Shown here: in pieces, positions 45,206-54,201 of the stretch
Layout of the letters: every line of letters starts with the position of its first letter
Numbering within the stretch: the first letter of the stretch is position 1
Source: Ureibacillus composti
Lineage (GTDB): Bacteria > Bacillota > Bacilli > Bacillales_A > Planococcaceae
NCBI GenBank assembly: GCA_030348875.1
Contig: JAUCEP010000002.1
Coordinates: 1,815,001 to 1,879,000, forward strand
Length of the DNA stretch: 64,000 nt
Reading direction: 5' to 3'
Translations under genes and position numbers: made by a program
The notes under the pieces: generated by a model
Told to the model about the DNA's origin: nothing
Databases searched by the model: none
What the model saw: the letters and a program-made list of their open reading frames with translations, nothing else

Positions 45206-46399
45206 ATGAGTCAAGCGGTAAAACTAGAAAATCCTATTCTATTCGCAAGATCTTTAGTGAGTAAATTAAGAGAACGTGCACAAGAGACGGAAGATATTCG
45301 ACGTATTCCAGAAGCCACTATTAAGGAGCTAAAAGAAGGCGGTTTATTTACAATGTTGAGACCTAAGCGTTATGGAGGTCAAGAATTAAACTTAAGGACT
45401 TATAGCGAAGCAGTAGTGGAAATTTCACGTGGTTGTGCCTCTACTGGTTGGATTGTTGCACTTTGTGCAATTCGCGAACTAATGGTAGCAGAATCTTTTT
45501 CTGAAAAGGCGCATGAAGAAATTTTTGGTCAAAACCCAGATGACGTTTTATTTGCTGGAGTCTATGAACCTAGAAAATGTATTGCGAAAAAAGTAGATGG
45601 TGGCTATCTAATCGAGGAAGGATTCTGGATGTTCTGTTCTGGCTCATTACATGCAACATGGGGTTACTTTGGGATGCCAGTGTATGACGAAGAAGGTGTT
45701 ATGATTGACCAAAAGTTAATGACCCTTCCCTTTAAAGAACTAGAAATTAACGATGATTGGCATACTTTAGGCTTAAGAGGAACAGGTAGTAATAGTGTGA
45801 CAATGAAAAATGTTTTCATTCCAGATCATCGTGTAACGTCATTTAATGAAGCATTAAATGGAAACTTTGAATCAACACACTTACGCGATATCCCACTATA
45901 TCATTCAGCACTATTCCCAGGTTTAATTTTATCACTTGGCTTACCTGGTTTAGGTGTCATTAAAAATGCACTTGAGATTTTCAAAGATGCACTTCCATAC
46001 CGTCGAGCAGTTCATATGGGCGTTGAATTTGTAAAAGATGCTTCAAGCACACATGCAATTTTAGCAGAAGCGACATTAAAAGTTGAAACAGCTGAACATT
46101 ATTTCTATAACTTAGCTGATGAAATTGATCGATGGGCAAGCAAGAAAAAATATATGGATCGACCAGCTCGTGTAAAAGCTTTAGCAGACATCGGATACGC
46201 AAATAAATTATTAAAAGAGGCACTAGATTTATTACTAGCTGGTAGTGGTTCAGGTTTCGTTTATGATGGTCATCCAATGCAACGCATCATTCGAGATTTC
46301 TTAACACTACATTCTCACCGTTCATTATCTCCAATTATTACCCTAGAAAACTATGGACGCGTGTTATCAGGCTTAGAGTCAAATGCATTACGTTATTAA
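45206..46399 (+). CDS. Flavin-dependent phenol monooxygenase, acyl-CoA-dehydrogenase fold, paralogue 2
   Basis: Second HsaA-like oxygenase, 397 residues like its paralogue at 27909. Shared blocks: LRPKRYGGQELNLRTYSEAVVEISRG, ASTGWIVAL, LRGTGSNSVTMKNVFIPDHR and DFLTLHSHRSLSPI. It should use reduced flavin to hydroxylate a phenol, but no reductase gene lies in this operon, so it probably depends on the one at 30405. It is followed by a third extradiol dioxygenase and a second hydrolase, forming a duplicated upper-pathway module, perhaps for another substrate or a later ring of the same compound. Confidence 0.86.
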   Translation: MSQAVKLENPILFARSLVSKLRERAQETEDIRRIPEATIKELKEGGLFTMLRPKRYGGQELNLRTYSEAVVEISRGCASTGWIVALCAIRELMVAESFSEKAHEEIFGQNPDDVLFAGVYEPRKCIAKKVDGGYLIEEGFWMFCSGSLHATWGYFGMPVYDEEGVMIDQKLMTLPFKELEINDDWHTLGLRGTGSNSVTMKNVFIPDHRVTSFNEALNGNFESTHLRDIPLYHSALFPGLILSLGLPGLGVIKNALEIFKDALPYRRAVHMGVEFVKDASSTHAILAEATLKVETAEHYFYNLADEIDRWASKKKYMDRPARVKALADIGYANKLLKEALDLLLAGSGSGFVYDGHPMQRIIRDFLTLHSHRSLSPIITLENYGRVLSGLESNALRY

Positions 46400-46407
46400 A
46401 TGAAATA

Positions 46408-46422
46408 TTGTATCCGTTTACA
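46408..46422 (+). promoter_or_regulatory. cre-like site before the third dioxygenase
   Basis: TTGTATCCGTTTACA matches WTGNAANCGNWWNCA with a single mismatch. It starts 8 bases after the monooxygenase stop and lies 113 bases before the dioxygenase gene, so it could control an internal promoter or read-through. Confidence 0.6.
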
Positions 46423-46534
46423 AACTGTACAGCGTGAAGGGAATTTGGACTATTACTCCTAATTCCTTTCATTCAAGTGAAGTGGAAAACACTTATTTAT
46501 TTTACTAGATTTCTTTATTGATGGGGGAGCTTAT

Positions 46535-47497
46535 ATGACAAAACCTGAAATTTCAAAGTTGGGGTATGTTTCGCTAGTTTCAACTGATTTAGAAAAGTCA
46601 CTAGTCTTTTTTAAGGAAGTGATTGGGCTAGAAGAAACAGAAGTTGTGGATGGAGTTCACTATTTACGGGCATGGGGTGATTTCCAACATCATACGTTAT
46701 CCATTCGTCAAGGTGACCGAGCTTATGTAAGTCATATTAGTTGGCGTACTAAACAAAAAGAAGATGTACTTGCATTTAAAGAGTTACTTGAAAATGAAGG
46801 GATTAATGTTCAAAAAATTGAACCTTGGACAACACCAGGTATTGGGGAAGCTATTCGCTTTACAGTACCAAGTGGTCACACGTTTGAACTGTATTATGAT
46901 GTAAAAAAACCTGCAGCAGATGAAAAAAGAGCATCGGTTCTTAAAAATCAAACATATAAAGCGTGGGCGAAAGGGATCTCTCCTAGAAGAATTGACCACG
47001 TAAATCTTCATACATCAGAAGACTGGAAAGAAACTTATTCATTCTTCCAAGACGTTTTAGGATTTAAATTACGTGAATATCTAAAGGAAGACGAAAGTAA
47101 TCAAATTTTAGCAGGCTGGATGAGTGTGACGGCATTAGTACATGATGTGGCACTTGTATCCCGTCAAAAGGATGAGCTTCCAACACCTGCACGTTTACAC
47201 CATCTATCGTATTGGGTAGATGATTCACAAGACGTCTTACGAGCTGCAGATATTTGTAGAGAACATGGTTTAAATTTCTGTGGACCTGGAAAACACAGTA
47301 TTTCTCAAGCTCTTTACTTATATGTTGCAGATCCAGGTAGTGGTTGTACAGTTGAAGTATTTAGTGGTGGGTATTTAATTTTTGAACCAGATTGGGAACC
47401 CGTTGCGTGGAATGCATCAGAACGAGCATTTGGTAATACGTACTGGGGAGACAGTATTACGAAAAAAGAAATTATCAAACATACAATCGAGGCTTAA
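46535..47497 (+). CDS. Type I extradiol catechol dioxygenase, paralogue 3
   Basis: VOC-family ring-cleavage enzyme of 320 residues. Metal ligands: H155 (RRIDHVNL), H223 (RLHHLSYW), E274 (CTVEVFSGGY). It is nearer to paralogue 2 than to paralogue 1 by eye. The operon order monooxygenase-dioxygenase-hydrolase indicates it acts on the catechol formed by the gene at 45206. Differences from the other copies around the substrate pocket (for example NFCGPGKHSISQALYLYV) may reflect another side chain. Start ATG follows TGGGGGAG. Confidence 0.9.
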   Translation: MTKPEISKLGYVSLVSTDLEKSLVFFKEVIGLEETEVVDGVHYLRAWGDFQHHTLSIRQGDRAYVSHISWRTKQKEDVLAFKELLENEGINVQKIEPWTTPGIGEAIRFTVPSGHTFELYYDVKKPAADEKRASVLKNQTYKAWAKGISPRRIDHVNLHTSEDWKETYSFFQDVLGFKLREYLKEDESNQILAGWMSVTALVHDVALVSRQKDELPTPARLHHLSYWVDDSQDVLRAADICREHGLNFCGPGKHSISQALYLYVADPGSGCTVEVFSGGYLIFEPDWEPVAWNASERAFGNTYWGDSITKKEIIKHTIEA

Positions 47498-47523
47498 TTG
47501 TCTCAAAAGGGGAGGAATTTCGC

Positions 47524-48375
47524 ATGGTGAACGTAACTAGTCAAATTACAAGTGAACTGATTAAAACAGAGGATTTTGAAACATTTTTAAATCGTTCAGG
47601 TGAAGGAAATGAAGAAACAATTTTATTTTTACATGGTTCTGGCCCTGGAGTAACTTCTATTGCGAACTGGCAAGCTGCATTAACAGATGCAGGTGAAAAG
47701 TTTCATTGCTTAGCACCTGATTTATATGGTTTTGCGGGCAGTAGCCATCCTGATGAGCCCTTAAAAAATCGACAACAATGGATGGATCAGTGGGTTAAAC
47801 AAATTATTCAATTGCTAGATCATTTAGGAGTAGAAAAAACTCACCTTGTTGGAAATTCGTTAGGATGTTCAGTAGCTCTCGAGTTATTAATCGAATATCC
47901 AGAACGAGTTAATAAGGTCGTGTTAATGGGACCTGGTGGAACACCAAACACAAAAATTAGTTATGAATTAGCAAGAGCAAAAAGTTTCTATGACAATCCT
48001 TCTAAGAAAAAACTTCAACAAATAATGAGTTGGTTCGTCTATGATGCAGAAAAAATGAGGCCAACAATTGAAGCCATAACAGATAGTCGCTACGAAAATG
48101 CGATGAGACCAGAAGTTCGCCGCTCTAACGACTCAATCTTTTCAACGGTTGCTGTGCCTGTTCCTACAGTAGCATTAAACCGTATTGAAAATGAAGTACT
48201 TCTTGTACACGGTTTAAATGATAAAGTTTGCTCAATTGAATCAAGTTATTATCTATTAGAGCACTTGAAAAATGCACACCTTCATGTATTTGGTCAATGT
48301 GGTCACTGGACGCAATTAGAAGAAAAAGATCGTTTTAATCATTTGATTCAAGAATTCTTCTCAAATAAATTATAA
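47524..48375 (+). CDS. Meta-cleavage product hydrolase, paralogue 2
   Basis: Alpha/beta hydrolase of 283 residues, homologous to the one at 27039. HGSGPGVTSIANW oxyanion motif, nucleophile S112 in GNSLGCS, acid D233 in HGLNDKVC, base H261 in QCGHWTQLE. It is expected to cut the ring-fission product of the preceding dioxygenase. It lies 26 bases after that gene and 38 before a flavoprotein gene. Start ATG follows GGGGAGGAATTTCGC. Low conservation of the lid region against paralogue 1 suggests a different acyl side chain. Confidence 0.87.
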   Translation: MVNVTSQITSELIKTEDFETFLNRSGEGNEETILFLHGSGPGVTSIANWQAALTDAGEKFHCLAPDLYGFAGSSHPDEPLKNRQQWMDQWVKQIIQLLDHLGVEKTHLVGNSLGCSVALELLIEYPERVNKVVLMGPGGTPNTKISYELARAKSFYDNPSKKKLQQIMSWFVYDAEKMRPTIEAITDSRYENAMRPEVRRSNDSIFSTVAVPVPTVALNRIENEVLLVHGLNDKVCSIESSYYLLEHLKNAHLHVFGQCGHWTQLEEKDRFNHLIQEFFSNKL

Positions 48376-48413
48376 AGAATAAATCACTCGGGTGTTTTCG
48401 AGGAGCTGAATAT

Positions 48414-49916
48414 ATGTCGAACAACGAAAGCTTTGATTACCAAACAGATGTTGTTGTAATTGGTGCGGGGAATGCAGCTATGTGTGCTGCAATTTCTGCA
48501 AGTGAGAACGGTGCGAGAGTCATCGTTTTAGAAAAGTCTCCTGAGCGGGAAAAGGGCGGAAATACAACGTTTACTCATGGTTCCATACGGTTTGCTTATA
48601 ACGATCAAAACGATATTAAGGAAATCATCCCTGATATGGAGGAAGAAGATTTCCGTATCACTGATTTTGGAAGCTATACAGAGGAACAGTTTTATGAGGA
48701 CCTTTGTATTATGACAGATTATAAAACAGATCCTACGCTTGCTTCCATATTAACAGGTGAAAGCTTTGAAACGATGAAGTGGTTAGTAAAACACAATATT
48801 CGTTTCATACCGATTTATGGAAGACAGGCTTTCAAAATCGATGGCATCTTTAAATTTTGGGGTGGAATGGTATTAGAGTCTGTTGGCGGTGGTGCTGGTT
48901 TAGTTGATGCCCTACATCTTGAGGCTTCAAGACTTGGTGCAACAATACTGTATGAAACAATGGCTGTAGAATTACTCCATAATGATGATGGGATCTATGG
49001 AGTCGTAATAAAAGAAAAAGGAAAAACGAAGCGAATTCACACAAATTCAGTTGTGTTGGCTTCTGGTGGATTCCATGCAAATGTGGAAATGCGTACAAAG
49101 TATTTAGGTCAGAAATGGGATATCGTCCATACTCGTGGTAGCAGGTACAATACGGGGGAAGGAATCCAAATGGCGCTAAATATCGGGGCATTACCAGCCG
49201 GGAATTGGTCCACAGCGCATTCTGTAACAGGTGACCGATATTTACCTGATTTTGAAGAAGGATTCCAAAGATTAAGTTATCCATTCGGCATTATGGTCAA
49301 TGCTGATGGAAAACGTTTTGTTGATGAAGGAGCCGATTTCCGAAATTATACGTATGCAAAATATGGTCGCATCATTTTACAGCAGCCTAATAATTGTGCA
49401 TGGCAAATTTTCGATGCGAAAGTAGCACCATTATTGCGTGAAGAGTACAAAGGGAAAAAAGTAACGAAAGTAAAAGCTAACACACTAGAAGAATTAGCAG
49501 ATAAAATTGGCGAAATTCATAAAGTGAACTTCCTTCAGGAAATTAAATCTTACAATGAATCAATCGATCAATCGACACCATTTAATCCAAATATCAAAGA
49601 TGGTCGTCAAACAATAGGTCTTAATGTACCGAAAACGAATTGGGCAAATACCATTGATACAGCACCTTTCGAAGCATATGCGGTTACGTGCGGAATTACC
49701 TTCACATTTGGAGGATTAAAAATAAATGAACGCGCAGAAGTACAAAGCATTCAATATAATAAAATTAATGGATTGTATGCGGCGGGAGAAGTAGTTGGTG
49801 GTCTGTTCTATTCAAATTATCCAGGCGGTGCAGGTTTAATGGCAGGCTCTGTTTTCGGAAAAATAGCTGGGGAAAATGCTGCTAAACATGCAGTTCAAAC
49901 TACTGTTGTTAAGTAA
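48414..49916 (+). CDS. FAD-dependent oxidoreductase of the fumarate-reductase family, paralogue 3
   Basis: Flavoprotein of 500 residues, third of its kind in the region. Features: DVVVIGAGNAAMCAAISAS, GGNTTFTHGSIRFAY, VVLASGGFHANVEM, and the C-terminal NGLYAAGEVVGGLFYSNYPGG. It resembles tricarballylate dehydrogenase and related FAD_binding_2 enzymes. As the last gene of the third operon, behind the hydrolase, it may act on the acid freed by C-C cleavage or prepare the substrate. ATG is preceded by GAGGAGC. The substrate is unknown. Confidence 0.83.
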   Translation: MSNNESFDYQTDVVVIGAGNAAMCAAISASENGARVIVLEKSPEREKGGNTTFTHGSIRFAYNDQNDIKEIIPDMEEEDFRITDFGSYTEEQFYEDLCIMTDYKTDPTLASILTGESFETMKWLVKHNIRFIPIYGRQAFKIDGIFKFWGGMVLESVGGGAGLVDALHLEASRLGATILYETMAVELLHNDDGIYGVVIKEKGKTKRIHTNSVVLASGGFHANVEMRTKYLGQKWDIVHTRGSRYNTGEGIQMALNIGALPAGNWSTAHSVTGDRYLPDFEEGFQRLSYPFGIMVNADGKRFVDEGADFRNYTYAKYGRIILQQPNNCAWQIFDAKVAPLLREEYKGKKVTKVKANTLEELADKIGEIHKVNFLQEIKSYNESIDQSTPFNPNIKDGRQTIGLNVPKTNWANTIDTAPFEAYAVTCGITFTFGGLKINERAEVQSIQYNKINGLYAAGEVVGGLFYSNYPGGAGLMAGSVFGKIAGENAAKHAVQTTVVK

Positions 49917-49922
49917 CGCATT

Positions 49923-49957
49923 AAAAAGTTGCCTCTTTTTAGAGAGGCGACTTTTTT
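49923..49957 (+). terminator. Terminator closing the catabolic region
   Basis: AAAAAGTTGCCTCT and AGAGGCGACTTTTTT form a stem (one T-G pair) ending in a T run, directly after the last flavoprotein gene. Confidence 0.85.
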
Positions 49958-50051
49958 AATGTAGAGTTAAACTGCTCCAAAAAATTTCGAATCACTATCT
50001 TGGATATCCCAATAGGTAATACTAAAATTTCTCCTTTTCACTCACCATTGA

Positions 50052-51020
50052 TTAGTTAAAATATTCCTTCATATCTACAGGAGCTGAGACTTGGTTTAGG
50101 CCAATAAGCAACTTTAAGCGTGCTTTTTGTCCATTGATTCCAGTGGCAAAGATGACGCCTAATTCTTCTAAGCTTTTTCCGCCACCTTCATAACCGTAGA
50201 CACCTTCAGCAATCCCATTAAAACAGCGAGAAACCGCTACAACTGGTATGTTTGCATTAAGTAACTTCTTAATTCCTTTTACCACATCAGGCGGAACATT
50301 CCCCTGACCCAATCCTTCAAGTACCACTCCATCATAGTGGCATTCCATAAGCATCTCTACTAAATCAGCTTCCATTCCCGCATAAACTTTTAATAATGCA
50401 ACTCGTTTTTGAATAGAATGTACTTCGACGAAACGTCTACGAATCGGTGCATGATGAAAATGCACAACTTTTTTTGTGACTAATCCAATCGGTCCGTATT
50501 GGGGACTTTGGAAAGTATTAATACTTGAAGTTGACGTTTTTGTAATATTAAAAGAATGATGAATTTCATCATTCATCACAACGATGACTCCTTTGTCCCG
50601 AGCATTCTCATCACAAGCCACTCGAACCGCTTCTACTAAATTATAAACTCCGTCTGCCCCTAATTCGTTTGATGAGCGCATCGCACCTGTTAAGACAATA
50701 GGAAATGAAAATTGTGTCGTTAACTCTAAGAAGTAAGCTGTTTCTTCTAATGTATCTGTTCCATGTGTAATGACAATCCCATCGACTTGGCCATTATTTG
50801 CTTGTTTCATGATGAGATCACGTAATTCAAGCATTTCTTTTGGTGTTATATGCGGGGATGGTAAATTAAAGGCTTCGATTTCAGTAATATTAGCAAATTC
50901 AGCAAGCTTTTGGCTGATGCCAATTAGTGGATTTTGCTCATTTGGTAACACGGCACCAGTTTCATTCATTTTCATTGAAATGGTTCCACCAGTATGTATA
51001 AGTAAAATGTTTTTTTTCAT
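50052..51020 (-). CDS. ansA: L-asparaginase, type I
   Basis: Hydrolyses asparagine to aspartate and ammonia. The 322-residue protein has both catalytic threonine motifs: IHTGGTISMKM at the N terminus and VDGIVITHGTDTLEETA; VVLEGLGQGNVPPDV follows in the middle. No signal peptide, so it is cytosolic. The start at 51020 (MKKNILLIHTGG) is used because GGGGGAAATTTTACA precedes it; the frame extends ten codons upstream without a site. It is a backbone gene located next to prsW and marks the right border of the catabolic region. Confidence 0.93.
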   Translation of the reverse strand: MKKNILLIHTGGTISMKMNETGAVLPNEQNPLIGISQKLAEFANITEIEAFNLPSPHITPKEMLELRDLIMKQANNGQVDGIVITHGTDTLEETAYFLELTTQFSFPIVLTGAMRSSNELGADGVYNLVEAVRVACDENARDKGVIVVMNDEIHHSFNITKTSTSSINTFQSPQYGPIGLVTKKVVHFHHAPIRRRFVEVHSIQKRVALLKVYAGMEADLVEMLMECHYDGVVLEGLGQGNVPPDVVKGIKKLLNANIPVVAVSRCFNGIAEGVYGYEGGGKSLEELGVIFATGINGQKARLKLLIGLNQVSAPVDMKEYFN

Positions 51021-51236
51021 TGTAAAATTTCCCCCGTTCAATAAATTCATTCCTATTTAATGATATAATGAAAAGTGAAGCATTTGTATAGCTAAAGTTC
51101 TTTTTGTGAGTGTTTATTTGGAAGTTTACATATGATATAATGGCTCTTATTTTGCGCATTTTCTGTAGGAAACTAAAGAAAACTTGTGACAGCACAAATA
51201 CTCAAGTGAATATTTTATGTGAAAGGAGCGCAACGA

Positions 51237-51911
51237 ATGTTTATATTGGTTACGGCAGCGATTGCGCCCGGTTTAGCATTATTAAGTTATTTTTATTTAC
51301 GAAATCAAATGGCGACGGAGCCGCGTAGAACATTAATTCAATCCTTTATTTTGGGAGCACTAATTACATTCCCAATCATGTTTATTCAATATGTCCTAAA
51401 AGAGGAAGGCACTATAACAAATCCATTTGTTTCAAATGTGTTACTTTCGAGTGGGATGGAAGAGTTTTTTAAGTGGTTAATTATTTTTTCCTTCATCTAT
51501 CGTCATGTTGAATTTGATGATCCGTACGATGGTTTATTATATGGCGCTGGTACATCATTAGGATTTGCAACCGTTGAAAATTTATTATATTTACTTTCAT
51601 TCGGTATTGATTCTGCTTTCTTGCGAGCACTTTTACCAGTATCTAGTCATGCATTATTTGGCGTTGTGATGGGATACTATTTCGGTAAAAGTAAATTTGC
51701 AAAAAATGATAAGGCAGTCGAATATTTAATTTTATCATTATTTGTTCCTATGATTTTACATTTGGTTTATAACTCTATTTTAACCTTTAAAGGTTTTTGG
51801 ATATCTTTAATTGCTCCATTTATGTTCTATTTATGGTGGCTTGCATTACGAAAAGTAAAACTCGCCCATCAACATTTAGTTGATCATTTAATTGAACAAA
51901 ATAAAATTTAA
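51237..51911 (+). CDS. prsW: Intramembrane protease PrsW
   Basis: Site-1 protease that, in B. subtilis, cleaves the anti-sigma factor RsiW to release SigW under envelope stress. The 224-residue membrane protein matches PrsW over its full length: IAPGLALLSYFYLRNQ, the glutamate pair in SSGMEEFFKW, YGAGTSLGFATVENLLYL, and the histidines of PVSSHALFGVVMGYY and MILHLVYN. ATG 51237 is used since GAAAGGAGCG precedes it. It is monocistronic, ended by a strong terminator, and lies before sleB-ypeB as in B. subtilis. Confidence 0.94.
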   Translation: MFILVTAAIAPGLALLSYFYLRNQMATEPRRTLIQSFILGALITFPIMFIQYVLKEEGTITNPFVSNVLLSSGMEEFFKWLIIFSFIYRHVEFDDPYDGLLYGAGTSLGFATVENLLYLLSFGIDSAFLRALLPVSSHALFGVVMGYYFGKSKFAKNDKAVEYLILSLFVPMILHLVYNSILTFKGFWISLIAPFMFYLWWLALRKVKLAHQHLVDHLIEQNKI

Positions 51912-51956
51912 CGGTTTTTATTTTCGCTTAATACGTGAAAATAAAAACCGTTTTTT
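51910..51956 (+). terminator. Terminator after prsW
   Basis: A perfect 16-bp stem, AACGGTTTTTATTTTC (51910-51925) with GAAAATAAAAACCGTT (51937-51952), overlaps the stop codon and ends in six T residues. Confidence 0.92.
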
Positions 51957-52014
51957 CATTAAAACGTATAAAAGCCACAATTTTTTACATGCTATGAAAA
52001 AGGAGTGATATAGA

Positions 52015-52815
52015 GTGATAAGAACATTAATTATTGCTGTCATTTTGACGTTTGGCACAATCTCAATAGTCAAACCACCTGAAACTTATGCATTCTCAGG
52101 CCAAGTAATTGAGCGCGGAGCCTTTGGAGACGATGTCATAGAATTACAAGCAAGACTCCAGTACTTAGGATTTTATAATGGAAGAATTGATGGAAAGTTT
52201 GGATATGGAACTTATTGGGCACTTCGGAATTTCCAACAACAATATGGATTAACAGTCGATGGAGTTGCTGGGAAATCGACAAAAGATAAACTGGCTAATA
52301 ATAGTGATTTTGACAAGGAATGGGTACACACTCAAATTAATGCGGGTAATGAATTTACTTATTACGGTGGAAAACCATTAGATCAACAAGTGAAAACGAA
52401 TAATGGAACTGCGAAGAAGGGAGCATCTAATAGTGCCAGTGTTCAACTTCCAGTAAAGTATTCAGAACGTGATTTGCAGCTAATGGCAAATGCTGTTTAT
52501 GGTGAATCTCGTGGTGAACCTTATGAAGGACAAGTGGCAGTGGCTGCGGTCATTTTAAATCGTTTAGAATCACCAGACTTTCCTAACTCAATTTCAGAAA
52601 TTATTTTCCAACCAGGTGCATTTACTGCAGTTGCTGATGGACAAATTTGGTTAACTCCAAATGAACGAGCGAAAGAAGCAGTTCTTGATGCAATGAATGG
52701 CTGGGATCCGACAGAAAACGCATTATATTATTTTAATCCTAAAACAGCGACAAGTAAGTGGATCTGGTCTAGACCACAAATCAAACAGATTGGTGAACAT
52801 ATTTTCTGCTATTAA
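52015..52815 (+). CDS. sleB: Spore cortex-lytic enzyme SleB
   Basis: Lytic transglycosylase that breaks muramic-lactam cortex during germination; held in the spore with YpeB. The 266-residue precursor has a signal peptide (TLIIAVILTFGTISIV), an N-terminal peptidoglycan-binding domain (FGDDVIELQARLQYLGFYNG, then DGKFGYGTYWALRNFQQ), a short linker, and the hydrolase_2 domain with the catalytic Glu in YGESRGEPYEGQVAVAAVI and the end TSKWIWSRPQIKQIGEHIFC. GTG start follows AAAGGAGTG. The operon with ypeB is typical. Confidence 0.95.
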   Translation: MIRTLIIAVILTFGTISIVKPPETYAFSGQVIERGAFGDDVIELQARLQYLGFYNGRIDGKFGYGTYWALRNFQQQYGLTVDGVAGKSTKDKLANNSDFDKEWVHTQINAGNEFTYYGGKPLDQQVKTNNGTAKKGASNSASVQLPVKYSERDLQLMANAVYGESRGEPYEGQVAVAAVILNRLESPDFPNSISEIIFQPGAFTAVADGQIWLTPNERAKEAVLDAMNGWDPTENALYYFNPKTATSKWIWSRPQIKQIGEHIFCY

Positions 52816-52834
52816 AAAATAAAGGAGGGACGGT

Positions 52835-54127
52835 ATGAAAAACTTAGTATATTTGATGGCTATTGCTATTTTGGCACTTGGATTATATGCGTACGATACA
52901 AAAGCAGACAATGCTAGCTTACAAAAAACGCTTCATGCACAATATACAAATTCATTAGCAGGGGCATCTGAGAAATTATCCAACCTACAAGATTCAGTTT
53001 CTCAATCATTATTATTTCAAGATGAAGCCGCACTTAACAATGAGTTAGATAACATTTGGCGAGTTAGTAATGAATTGCGCTCGGATATTAGTAGTTTACC
53101 GCTAACAAGAGAAGTATCAAACGATTGGATACGTTATATTGGTAATATCGGTGAAGAGGCGAAATTAGCTGCGGAAACTGGAGATTATAAAAGTTGGCAA
53201 AAAAAGATGTCTGTCGTTAATTCAAATCTAAATGCTTTATCAGATGAATGGACAGTGGCTACTTCCATATACTTTGACCAAGATGGTGACTTTTCTAAGT
53301 GGGAACGTGTAGCAGGATTAGAACCGGACGAATCACCGTTTAAAAATATCTCAGCCAACTTAAAGAACTATTCTGAAACTGACTTCCCATTAACAGCCAG
53401 TGAGTCGGATTATAAAAAGAAAATTGAACTTAAACATATTGAAGATGAAGAAATCACAAAAGATCAAGCCATTGATGTACTAGAAATGTTACTCCCTGGA
53501 ATTAAAGATGCAACCTATACAGTAACACAAAGTAAAAAAGATGCTGCTTATCCTTTCTATCACATTCAGTTTGTGAAGGGTAGCAGAGTTGGATATGCAG
53601 ATATTACTGTGAAAGGTGGACATATTTTATCTTTCTTATCTGAACGTCCTGTTCAAGAAAAGAAAGGTGTCACACAAGAAGAAATTAGGAAATTAACTAA
53701 ACAATTTTTAGAGCGAGCGGGATATAAAGATTTAGAAATTGTTGAAGAACGTGAAAACCATGAAGCTTGGCATATTTCGTTGGCACGTGTAGTAGATGTA
53801 GGTGAGGAGAAAGCTTATGTTTACCCAGACGGAGTTCAATTAAAAGTTTCGAAAGATAGCGGAGAGCTTCTTGGACTAAATGCAATGGAATATATTCAAA
53901 AAGAACAAATTAAAGAACAACCTGTTAAGCCAATTGATTGGAAAACATTCTTCAGACCAGGTGCGGTTGTAGAAGAAGAAAGAATGGCTTATACAGAAAA
54001 CGATCAATTTATGTTAAGACTTTGTTATGAAGTGATTGTTCGTATGGATGACAAATCAAACGATACGTTCCGAATTGTTGTTGATACAGATACGCATGAA
54101 GTGGTAAAAGTGGAAAATTTAATGTAA
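52835..54127 (+). CDS. ypeB: Germination protein YpeB
   Basis: Partner that protects and localises SleB in the dormant spore. The 430-residue protein starts with a membrane anchor (LVYLMAIAILALGLYAYD), has a helical N-terminal domain (about 30-190, LQKTLHAQYTNSLAGASEKLSNLQDSV-type heptads) and three PepSY-like modules in the C-terminal half (for example ITKDQAIDVLEMLLPG, VTQEEIRKLTKQFLERAGY and the last strand VVDTDTHEVVKVEN). Start ATG follows AAAGGAGGG, 19 bases after sleB. Expected to be made in the forespore with SleB. Confidence 0.94.
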   Translation: MKNLVYLMAIAILALGLYAYDTKADNASLQKTLHAQYTNSLAGASEKLSNLQDSVSQSLLFQDEAALNNELDNIWRVSNELRSDISSLPLTREVSNDWIRYIGNIGEEAKLAAETGDYKSWQKKMSVVNSNLNALSDEWTVATSIYFDQDGDFSKWERVAGLEPDESPFKNISANLKNYSETDFPLTASESDYKKKIELKHIEDEEITKDQAIDVLEMLLPGIKDATYTVTQSKKDAAYPFYHIQFVKGSRVGYADITVKGGHILSFLSERPVQEKKGVTQEEIRKLTKQFLERAGYKDLEIVEERENHEAWHISLARVVDVGEEKAYVYPDGVQLKVSKDSGELLGLNAMEYIQKEQIKEQPVKPIDWKTFFRPGAVVEEERMAYTENDQFMLRLCYEVIVRMDDKSNDTFRIVVDTDTHEVVKVENLM

Positions 54128-54201
54128 ATTTAGTGGAAATTATAGAAAAATAGGTTAATTCGTGTAATAATTTTATTATTATACTTACACGAGGCGAACC
54201 T

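Noticed and set aside
27909-46399. Acyl-CoA dehydrogenases for fatty-acid oxidation
   Set aside because: The fold is shared, but neighbours are a flavin reductase, extradiol dioxygenases and C-C hydrolases, and the length fits two-component flavin hydroxylases.
25915-49916. Steroid (cholesterol-type) degradation cluster
   Set aside because: HsaA/B/C/D/E/F/G-like genes are present, but there is no ring-A/B oxygenase (KshA), no Mce-type uptake and no side-chain beta-oxidation genes; the same enzymes serve many phenols.
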